DNA of 17,110 nucleotides from S009-33 sp041694255 (GTDB lineage: Bacteria > Patescibacteriota > Gracilibacteria > Absconditabacterales > Absconditicoccaceae): positions 1-17,110 of the forward strand of contig JASMTN010000020.1 of the NCBI GenBank assembly GCA_041694255.1. Direction: 5' to 3'. The notes under the pieces were generated by a model, which was not told the origin of the DNA, searched no databases, and saw only the letters and a list, made by a program, of their open reading frames with translations. Within the stretch, counting starts at the first letter, position 1; the number at the start of each line of letters is the position of its first letter. Shown in pieces: positions 1 through 5,621 of the stretch. Position numbers and translations under genes: made by a program.

Positions 1-255
1 AAATGAACACTATCAACAAGAAATACAATCTGATGATCAGTATTGGTATGATGAATGTATGTATTACCATGATGAAAATATAGTGATGATTTTGACCTAG
101 CAATGCAATATGATCTAAACTACATAAGAAGATGATCAATATGATGGGATAAAAACTCAAATAATATATTAGATAATTGAGAATATAATGATGCTTTTAT
201 TATAGAATACAATCCTAATATACAACTTGATCCTCCTAAATTATTTGCTGATTAA
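1..255 (+). CDS. C-terminal end of an unidentified protein (partial, possibly frameshifted)
   Basis: The gene enters from the left edge and ends at TAA 253-255, just before a terminator. From about 85 to the stop the frame gives an acidic, Tyr/Asp/Asn-rich tail (SDDFDLAMQYDLNYIRR, ending LDPPKLFAD) with two plausible UGA-Gly codons. In the first 80 bases this same frame is open but implausibly rich in TGA (7 of the first 27 codons), while the next frame reads NEHYQQEIQSDDQYWYDE with native-looking codons and then hits TAG at 110-112. Either the C-terminal frame is used throughout or a frameshift lies near 80-90. I recognise no family. Confidence 0.45.
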
Positions 256-260
256 TAAAT

Positions 261-293
261 AAAAAAATAGAACTTTTGTTCTATTTTTTTTTT
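261..293 (+). terminator. Intrinsic terminator of the left-edge gene
   Basis: Perfect 13-bp stem: AAAAAAATAGAAC (261-273) pairs with GTTCTATTTTTTT (278-290) around a TTTT loop and runs into a T tract. It lies six bases after the stop at 255 and separates that gene from the tmRNA promoter. Confidence 0.85.
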
Positions 294-321
294 GTTTTAA
301 ATAATTATTAAACAAATATAT

Positions 322-349
322 TTGAAAAAATCAATATATTAAATATAAT
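322..349 (+). promoter_or_regulatory. Promoter of ssrA
   Basis: TTGAAA at 322-327 and a perfect TATAAT at 344-349 are separated by 16 bp. Transcription would start around 356-360, right at the mature tmRNA 5' end (GGGG at 360). The same TTGAAA-N16-TATAAT layout precedes the SAM riboswitch at 4779-4806. Confidence 0.8.
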
Positions 350-359
350 TTGAAACACT

Positions 360-815
360 GGGGCTATTTATGGTTTCTATCGGGAGAATCGTCACAGTTG
401 TATGCTATCAGGGAGATGTTTATGGCTTCCTACAATCAATCATAAACAACAATAAATGCAAAAAATAGAATTGCAGGTGGTTTAGCTGCTTTCAAAGGAG
501 CTTTAAACCCATCTTTCGTTGCTGCATAATAAGACCGCAGTTTAACGAGTAGCCTTCGCAAAGTCGATGAGTGCCGTTTGGCCTGCTACAAAGTCTATAA
601 AAATCCTCGCTCTTGGAGTTTTATAGACTTATAAAAAAGAGCTTTTCAATTAACGGTTTTGATCTAGTCTTGTTTTTTGAAAATATCAATAGATTGGATT
701 ATATTATGAGCTTTTTGTTTGTTTTTTATTCATAATATTAGCAAAATAAACTATGATAGTAGATGTGCTTCTCTGGCCTCCCGAGACATGGGTTCAAATC
801 CCATTAGCTCCACCA
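360..815 (+). ncRNA. ssrA: Transfer-messenger RNA (tmRNA)
   Basis: tmRNA rescues stalled ribosomes and tags the incomplete protein for degradation. The 5' end GGGGCTA (360-366) pairs with TAGCTCC (805-811) as the acceptor stem with one G-T pair. The T arm is ATGGG-TTCAAAT-CCCAT (788-804), and the 3' ACCA (812-815) is encoded. The 5' sequence resembles the tmRNA consensus GGGGCTGATTCTGGATTCGA. The likely tag frame starts at GCA 458-460 and ends at TAA 527-529, giving a 23-residue tag that begins AKNRIAGGLAA and ends SFVAA, a small hydrophobic end like the usual ALAA degron. Its glycines use GGN, not TGA. The resume codon is inferred. The 3' end is overlapped antisense by the recombinase gene. 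Confidence 0.93.
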
Positions 816-2346
816 AATGAGACTTTGAAACTTTCGATACTTCGAAAGCCTGATAAATTAGCGATAAAGTGGCCGTTCAAACAGTCCTTTTTTCGTTTAT
901 AGGAATTCCTTGTGGAAATATTATTTTCACAAGGTTTTTTTTGTTTTCCAAATTTTGAGAATTCCGTATAAGTAAGGCATTTGAGACTATTTTTAATTTT
1001 GCTTTTAAATTCGTTCAAACATTTTTTAGGTTAGAAGAATTTTTTGTCATTTTTTCTAATATTTCTTCTTTATCTTTTTCTAAAATGTCAATCTTTTCTT
1101 CATAGTTTTTTATAAGTTTTTGATTATCTGTATTTCAAATTCTATCAATATAATTATCTATTTTTTGATCTATTTCTTTTACTTGTTTTTCTATTTGTGT
1201 TTTTTGTTCTTCAAATATTTTATTTCTTTGCTTGTATTTATCTAAAAATATTTCTTGAAAACATTTTAATATGTTTTCATTAGGAGTGATTTTTTTAAGA
1301 TAATTACAAAATTCTTTTTCTAAAGTATCTCTATTAATTCATTTTCATCTCATTGGAGATTTATTTGGATAAAAATAATATGGATATTTTGCATGACTTC
1401 ATGTAGACCGTCATCAACTGAGCATATTTCAAGATTTTTCACAATATAAAAATCATCTCAAAGGAAATTCATCTGAGATATTTTTTGTACTAATAGTATC
1501 TATTTTTCTATCAATTTTTGACATAGATTTTAATCTTTTTTGAATTTTTTCATATGTTTTCATTGATATTGTAGCTTCATGTTGAGCTTTTATTAATGGT
1601 ATATTCCATTTTTCACACTCTAAATGACCAGTATAAAGTATATTTGTAACTATTCTATGAATAACTGATTTTGAAGTTACTTTTCATTCATTATCAATTC
1701 ATTTTATCTTTATTCATTTAGAAAAATAGTATTTCAATAAATCACTTAGTGTTACAATTAATCACTGAGAATATTTTTCTAATCATGATTTAATAATATC
1801 TGAAGTTTCAGGATCTTTTATAATGATTTTTCATCCAGTTTTTGATTCTGTATATTTATATCAAATAGGAATTTTAAAACACCAGTATCATTGTTCTAAT
1901 CTAGCTTGCATTCTACTTAATACTCTTTGTTTGTTTTTATCTTTTTCATATTGAGAAACGATAACTGAAATATTTTCTTTGAAATCTCATTCAGGACTTT
2001 CTTCAAATTTGAAATTAGGACAAGCTAATTCTACTCATCTTTTTTTGAATTCAGCTTTTAAAAGAGAATGAACTTGTATATCTCTTGATAATCTATTTAA
2101 ATCTTCAAAAATAACTATATAGTTACTATTTTTCTTAGTATCTATATAGTTAAATAATTCTTTTATTGATTTTCTATCAAATAGTCATCAACTGACTCAT
2201 TCATCATTAAAAACTTTTTCAACTTCAAGTCATAATACTTGAGTTGTATAATCTCTACATCTTTTTTCTTGTGAACTAAGTCAGTTTCATTCTTTTACTT
2301 GTTTTTTTGAAGATACTCTACAATAGATTAATCATTTAATTTTCAT
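751..2346 (-). CDS. Large serine recombinase (site-specific integrase)
   Basis: 531 residues read with UGA as Gly. It catalyses DNA cleavage and strand exchange through a serine-DNA link. The N-terminus MKIKGLIYCRVSSKKQ carries the YxRVS motif with probable catalytic Ser12, and DLNRLSR (82-88) is the arginine motif of the resolvase fold. The recombinase domain follows to about 290, then a beta-ribbon region from about 296 (FLYCEKSGN, Cys302) and a Lys/Glu-rich coiled coil (about 345-430). The zinc ribbon is degenerate: the second Cys of CxxC is Ser305 and the later Cys pair is absent. The last 22 or so residues (LVELMGFEPMSREA...) are encoded antisense to the ssrA T arm and acceptor stem. Probably cotranscribed with the 48-aa ORF 18 bp upstream. 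It most likely integrated the element at ssrA. Confidence 0.92.
908..942 (+). terminator. Intrinsic terminator downstream of ssrA
   Basis: CCTTGTG (908-914) pairs with CACAAGG (928-934) around a 13-nt loop and is followed by eight T (935-942). It is oriented to stop ssrA transcription and lies inside the 3' coding part of the opposite-strand recombinase gene. Confidence 0.75.
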
Positions 2347-2364
2347 GATAAAATTAATAAAATA

Positions 2365-2511
2365 TTATAATTTTAATTTATTTACAATCTTCATTAAATC
2401 CTCTGATTCAAGGATTAGTTCAGATAGAAAAATTAAATCATTTATTATTTTTTGTTTATCTTCATCATTATATGAATCTGGTAACATATTTTTATAATTT
2501 TTCTCTAACAT
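2365..2511 (-). CDS. Small acidic protein upstream of the recombinase
   Basis: 48 residues, MLEKNYKNMLPDSYNDEDKQ at the start and MKIVNKLKL at the end, with a Leu/Ile-rich amphipathic middle that looks helical. It contains no TGA codon and no glycine, so the recoding gives no support. It sits 18 bp upstream of the recombinase start, on the same strand and downstream of the same predicted promoter, so it may be a partner or regulator of the recombinase. Its ATG lies at the edge of an inverted repeat (2503-2528). No family recognised. Confidence 0.55.
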   Translation of the reverse strand: MLEKNYKNMLPDSYNDEDKQKIINDLIFLSELILESEDLMKIVNKLKL

Positions 2512-2528
2512 TTATTTGATTGTTAGAG
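2503..2528. repeat. Inverted repeat at the start of the 48-aa ORF
   Basis: CTCTAACA (2503-2510) and TGTTAGAG (2521-2528) are perfect 8-bp arms around a 10-base spacer. The arm overlaps the minus-strand ATG (2511-2509). It could be an operator for a dimeric DNA-binding protein or an mRNA hairpin hiding the start codon. Confidence 0.6.
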
Positions 2529-2561
2529 ATTATTTTAATAATAAATAGACTATTTTTTCTT

Positions 2562-2589
2562 TTTATATTTAATGTTTTCATAATGTAAA
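2562..2589 (-). promoter_or_regulatory. Predicted promoter of the 48-aa ORF and recombinase
   Basis: On the minus strand, TTTACA (2589-2584) and TATAAA (2567-2562) are separated by 16 bp. A transcript starting near 2555 would carry a 45-nt leader with the inverted repeat. Confidence 0.5.
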
Positions 2590-2800
2590 ATAAATGATAA
2601 ACAGTTGGTTTATACTTATTTTAAGAGCATATTAAATAAATAGACTAATCTCTTAAATTATCAGAGGACTTTAAAGAGCAATGCAAATAATTTGCAACAA
2701 AATATTATACTTTTTAATTAATATGTCAAATATAAATAATTAAAATAACATTAAATATGTGTGTTTTTGTTTTAGAATTTATATATATGTATATAATATC

Positions 2801-2830
2801 TTGAATTAAATTTGATTAAACAAATATAAT
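2801..2830 (+). promoter_or_regulatory. Predicted promoter of the zinc-ribbon gene
   Basis: TTGAAT (2801-2806) and a perfect TATAAT (2825-2830) are separated by 18 bp. The leader to the ATG at 2876 is about 37 nt and has no clear Shine-Dalgarno sequence. Confidence 0.55.
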
Positions 2831-2875
2831 AACTAAGGTAGTATTTAATACATTATAAATATAATTTTAAATAAG

Positions 2876-3370
2876 ATGGAGAAAAAAGAATTAAAGAAAT
2901 GTAAGTATTGTAGCTCTGAAATATCAAATGATGCATCTGTATGTCCTGTTTGTAAAAGAGACTTAAGAAACTGGTTTATTAAGCATTGGATAATAAGTTT
3001 AATTTTAATTTCAATAATAGTTACACCTTTTATTAATTGATTTGAAGAATGATTTAATAATAAATCAGACAATATTATAGAAAGTAATGAAGAAATAAAT
3101 CATATGAAATCTATTGAAGAAATAGTAAAATCTGAATATAAAAATTTTTTTGATTCGGATTGATTAAATAAAGAGTTAAAAAATAAATTATTAGATGAAT
3201 TTAGTAATAATAAAGTAAATATAAAAAGAGCTCAATTTTTTATAAGTGATGATAAAAAACAAATAATTTTAAATACTGTATTTACTATTGATGGAAAAGA
3301 GTATGCTTCTAATTCAAGACATAATATAAAAACAAATAAAATAGAAGAATTTTATTATAGTGAGTATTAG
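2876..3370 (+). CDS. Zinc-ribbon single-pass membrane protein
   Basis: 164 residues. Cys9-x2-Cys12 and Cys23-x2-Cys26 form a short zinc ribbon of the kind found at the N-terminus of many small membrane proteins. A hydrophobic helix follows (about 38-54, IISLILISIIVTPFING), then a charged domain of about 110 residues with the look of a small alpha/beta fold (LNTVFTIDGKEY). Three TGA codons are read as Gly, two of them around the end of the helix. The ribbon is expected to face the cytoplasm. It faces the DUF805 gene tail to tail with a shared terminator. Function unknown. Confidence 0.8.
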
Positions 3371-3375
3371 AATAT

Positions 3376-3418
3376 AAAAATAAAACTTAAAGTTTAATAT
3401 ACTTTAAGTTTTATTTTT
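3376..3418. terminator. Bidirectional terminator between convergent genes
   Basis: A perfect 18-bp stem, AAAAATAAAACTTAAAGT (3376-3393) with its complement (3401-3418), surrounds a TTAATAT loop. A/T tracts on both flanks let it work in either direction. It serves the zinc-ribbon gene ending at 3370 and the opposite gene ending at 3417, whose stop codon lies at the base of the stem. Confidence 0.85.
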
Positions 3419-4046
3419 AATATATTTTTTTAAACTTAAACCATCATTTATTAAATATATCTTTAATAAATATATATTTTCAAAATTTATTACTTCATTT
3501 AGTTCATCATTTTAATAATAGAATCAAGAAAAATATTTGTGTGAAAAATAATATGAACCAATAACCAGATAAATTAATATCATGAAGTCTCTTTATATTT
3601 ATTACTAAAAAAATATAAAAAATAATTATTCATAATCATACTACTAGAATAAAGTTATTAGATATATTTGATAATAATCATAAGTAATAAAAAATAGAGA
3701 AGTAAAATAAGATCAAAAAATATATAAAGTATTCTAATCTTCATATTCTTCATTTAAAAGATAAAAATCTTTTAAGTAATTCCACTATAATATATCTATA
3801 ATCCCTTACATATATTTCTTTAATAGATGGTAAAGATTTACTTTTTTCAATATTAAACTCTTTTTCTGAAAGTATTTTTTTATCTCTTAAATTTCATATT
3901 TTAAGTATATTTTCATAATTTTTATAATATTTTGAATAATCATTTCATGAAGATATAAGGTTTTTTTGAAAATTAAATTCTTCACTTGTTAATAAATTTT
4001 TATTTTTTAGTTCTCATAACTTTTCGAGTAGTCCATATTTATCCAT
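3417..4046 (-). CDS. SHOCT-like / DUF805 membrane protein
   Basis: 209 residues. Two SHOCT-like segments come first: GLLEKLGELKNKNLLTSEEF (about 5-24) and a second, LKIGNLRDKKILSEKEF (about 49-65); SHOCT motifs are short oligomerisation helices. A DUF805-type membrane domain follows from about 93: SFKGRIGRLEYF, hydrophobic helices, the typical KRLHDINLSGYW and the closing GGTKGSNKFG. Several glycines of this signature (FKGRIGR, GGTKG) are TGA codons, which supports the frame. DUF805 proteins are small polytopic inner-membrane proteins of unknown function. The start at 4046 gives a full-length N-terminal SHOCT motif. Confidence 0.85.
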
Positions 4047-4077
4047 AAAAATTAAATAATTAATAAATTATAGATTT

Positions 4078-4104
4078 ATTATAATTTTTTTAGAAAAATA
4101 ACAA
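4078..4104 (-). promoter_or_regulatory. Possible promoter of the DUF805 gene
   Basis: On the minus strand, TATAAT (4083-4078) is preceded by TTGTTA (4104-4099) at a short 15-bp spacing. The perfect -10 is encouraging, but such matches are common at this AT content. Confidence 0.3.
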
Positions 4105-4182
4105 AAAATTATATTTTAAAAGTTTTAAAAATTGATTTAGATGACTTATCTTTTTATATAAAATAAAAAAACATCCAATTTT

Positions 4183-4244
4183 TTGACAAAAAAACTACAA
4201 CTATGATAAACTTTAAAACGAATGTTTTTATTTTTGTAGTTTTT
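4183..4244 (+). promoter_or_regulatory. Possible promoter with an 11-bp inverted repeat before the 175-aa gene
   Basis: TTGACA (4183-4188) lies 16 bp before GATAAA (4205-4210). The inverted repeat AAAAACTACAA (4190-4200) / TTGTAGTTTTT (4234-4244) starts between the two boxes and ends 5 bases before the ATG at 4250. It may act as an operator; a hairpin in the mRNA would need transcription to start upstream of this promoter. Confidence 0.4.
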
Positions 4245-4249
4245 GTTTT

Positions 4250-4777
4250 ATGTGATTTAGAAAAAACTTTGAGATTCTCAGATCTCTAGATTGTTATAAT
4301 TGTTATAAAGTAATTGATAATTATCAAAATAATAATCAATTATTAAACTTTTTGATTACTCTTGATACAATAGATATCAATCAAATTAGATATAAGGAGA
4401 AAAAAGAGTTACTAAAAGTATTAGAATTTATATTTAAAAATTATAGATTATATCAAATCAAATGAATATACATGAGTTGATATAGCTTTGTTAATAATTA
4501 TTGTTCATTTATAGTATCAGAAAGAGAATATGTAATTATAGAAAAAATATTGTTATTAAAAGAACAGCTTTGATGATATTATATGAATAATTATAGTACT
4601 TATTATAATATAGCTTTGGATTATATTTCTAAATATACTATGTATAATAATATTCACAATGTTTATCATAAGAAAAAAGATAAACCATTTGATAAAACAA
4701 AGCCAGACTTTAAATCTTTTCCATGAGATTATTCATTTAATAAATATTGATTTGTTGATAGTAAATTTTATTATTAA
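4250..4777 (+). CDS. Unrecognised Tyr/Asn-rich protein
   Basis: 175 residues, starting MGFRKNFEILRSLDCYNCYK and ending FVDSKFYY. The frame contains eight TGA codons that must be read as Gly, so it is only open under table 25. The N-terminal half looks helical and charged (YKEKKELLKVLEFIFKNY); the C-terminal half is rich in Tyr and Asn. There is no signal peptide or clear membrane segment. It has its own possible promoter and precedes the riboswitch unit in the same direction. I cannot assign a family; it may be a fast-evolving cargo gene. Confidence 0.7.
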
Positions 4778-4778
4778 T

Positions 4779-4806
4779 TTGAAATAAAATAATAAATAAA
4801 TATAAT
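4779..4806 (+). promoter_or_regulatory. Promoter of the SAM riboswitch transcript
   Basis: TTGAAA (4779-4784) and a perfect TATAAT (4801-4806) are separated by 16 bp, the same arrangement as the ssrA promoter. Transcription would begin near 4813, about 14 nt before the P1 helix of the riboswitch. Confidence 0.75.
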
Positions 4807-4825
4807 ACAGATACATAAACTGAAA

Positions 4826-4924
4826 AATATCCAGAGAGAGTGTCAGAGAATAGGCTCGTTTATCACTCCAGCAACCTGCTATAAGTAAGGTGCTAATTCC
4901 TACCTGTAATACAGGAGAGATATA
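4826..4924 (+). ncRNA. SAM-I (S box) riboswitch aptamer
   Basis: SAM-I aptamers sense S-adenosylmethionine and normally turn a transcript off. P1 is ATATC (4827-4831) with GATAT (4919-4923). CAGAGAG follows P1, then GAGTG/CACTC as P2 with a kink-turn-like AGAG...CTC interior. The conserved AGCAACC is at 4870-4876, GGTGCTAATTCC at 4889-4900 and P4 CCTGT-AAT-ACAGG at 4903-4915, with GAGAGAT closing. The P2 loop TAGG (4851-4854) is complementary to CCTA (4899-4902), as the SAM-I pseudoknot requires, using different bases from the textbook CUGG/CCAG pair. Confidence 0.9.
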
Positions 4925-4951
4925 AAATCAATAATTTTTTATAAATTATAG

Positions 4952-4987
4952 AATAACTTTCTTGTTTTACAGGAAAGTTATTTTTTG
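4952..4987 (+). terminator. Riboswitch expression-platform terminator
   Basis: AATAACTTTCTTGT (4952-4965) pairs with ACAGGAAAGTTATT (4969-4982) with one G-T pair, followed by a short T run. It lies 28 nt after the aptamer and 34 nt before the ATG at 5021, as expected for transcriptional attenuation with SAM bound giving OFF. The exact antiterminator pairing was not resolved. Confidence 0.8.
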
Positions 4988-5020
4988 TTTATTAAATTTT
5001 ATTTAATAATTTTTTTTGTT

Positions 5021-5245
5021 ATGAAAACAAGATTTGAAACATATTCTGATGTAGAGTTAATAAATACTTTTAATAAAGAAGTATGAAATGAAGGATTGAC
5101 TTCATCTAGAGTTGAGTATTTATCTGAACTACATAGAGAGTTTGATAATAGATGATTTGATTATTCAAAAATTGGTGATAAGCAAAGCTTATCTTTTAAA
5201 AATAATATTATCTTAAAAGATAATATTATTGATTTCTTAAATTAA
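5021..5245 (+). CDS. Small riboswitch-controlled protein
   Basis: 74 residues, starting MKTRFETYSDVELINTFNKE and ending NIIDFLN, with two TGA-Gly codons (KEVGNEG, NRGFDYS). It is charged and predicted soluble, without a signal or membrane helix. It is the only gene clearly downstream of the SAM-I riboswitch, so it should be made when SAM is low. It is too small to be a SAM synthetase, methionine enzyme or transporter, the usual targets of this riboswitch. I do not recognise it; the compact pattern of VGNEG, SSRVEYLSELHREFDNRGFDYS looks like a genuine conserved small protein. The next gene at 17091 also starts MKTR. Confidence 0.8.
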
Positions 5246-5280
5246 TTTTTAAAGCAACGATATTGCTTCAAAAATCAAAA

Positions 5281-5314
5281 TTTGACTAATAATTTTTTAA
5301 AATTATTAGTCAAA
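5281..5314. terminator. Strong inverted repeat, likely terminator of the minus-strand ORF
   Basis: TTTGACTAATAATTTT (5281-5296) and its perfect complement (5299-5314) form a 16-bp stem with a 2-nt spacer. Read on the minus strand it is followed by TTTTGATTTTT, a terminator-like tract; read on the plus strand it lacks one. It may also block readthrough from the riboswitch unit. Confidence 0.6.
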
Positions 5315-5350
5315 TATAAAAGCAAACAAGTGATATACAAAAAGTTTTAT

Positions 5351-5569
5351 TTAAATTTCATTATTAGTTATATTATTTAGTTTTGTTTCTTTATTTTTAA
5401 AAATTATAATTTTAAAAAATAATAAGTAAAATTTAATGATTTTTTCTATTATGTTTTTATTAAAAGCAATTTTAAATAAAAGCTCCAAGTTCAACCAAAA
5501 AGTTTTCTTATAAATCATTTGCGAGATAAACTCGCTAAATGATTTATGTTTTTTAGTTACATTAGACAT
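5351..5569 (-). CDS. Possible small basic protein, divergent from the operon
   Basis: 72 residues, starting MSNVTKKHKSFSEFISQMIY, then a very hydrophobic, aromatic middle (FYLLFFKIIIF) and ending NNITNNEI. It holds no glycine and no TGA, so the recoding neither supports nor excludes it. In favour: it is divergent from the helicase gene across a 52-bp gap, and a hairpin with a T-rich tract follows its stop on this strand. Against: AT-rich DNA produces such ORFs by chance. If real, it may be a membrane-associated small protein or a regulator of the operon. Confidence 0.4.
   Translation of the reverse strand: MSNVTKKHKSFSEFISQMIYKKTFWLNLELLFKIAFNKNIIEKIIKFYLLFFKIIIFKNKETKLNNITNNEI
5514..5547. 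repeat. Inverted repeat inside the divergent small ORF
   Basis: AAATCATTTGCGAG (5514-5527) pairs with CTCGCTAAATGATTT (5533-5547) around ATAAA, with one bulged T. It lies in the first third of the minus-strand ORF and 75 bases before the helicase start, so it could be a regulatory hairpin or operator. Confidence 0.6.
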
Positions 5570-5590
5570 TTTATTAAAATTATATATATT

Positions 5591-5596
5591 TATAAT
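5591..5596 (+). promoter_or_regulatory. Possible -10 box of the defence operon
   Basis: A perfect TATAAT lies 25 bases before the ATG at 5622. No good -35 box is seen at the right spacing (TAGACA at 5563-5568 is 22 bp away), so this is tentative. Confidence 0.35.
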
Positions 5597-5621
5597 AATT
5601 TATTTTAAAGAATTAAATTAT

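Larger units (their letters stand above)
2512..2875. other. Gene-free regulatory stretch between recombinase and zinc-ribbon gene
   Basis: 364 bases between divergent genes. It holds two opposed predicted promoters, half of the 2503-2528 inverted repeat, and two copies of the 13-bp AATAAATAGACTA at 2540-2552 and 2635-2647. The first copy is preceded by AGAGATTA (2525-2532) and the second runs into TAATCTCT (2646-2653), so the outer flanks are inverted. This symmetry beside a recombinase could mark recombinase or regulator binding. I see no RNA gene here. Confidence 0.5.

Noticed and set aside
794..1018. 74-aa minus-strand open frame near ssrA
   Set aside because: It lies in a different frame from the recombinase, which is continuous here under table 25 and ends in a family-like tail.
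2770..2800. AT-rich alternating tract as a replication origin
   Set aside because: No iterons, DnaA boxes or replication gene are nearby; the composition is ordinary for this window.
2845..3072. 75-aa minus-strand ORF
   Set aside because: It is antisense to the zinc-ribbon gene, whose CxxC pairs and membrane helix support the plus strand.
3470..4046. Apparent frameshift in the DUF805 gene near the RLHD motif
   Set aside because: Recounting the T run at 3607-3613 restores one continuous frame through KRLHDINLSGYW.
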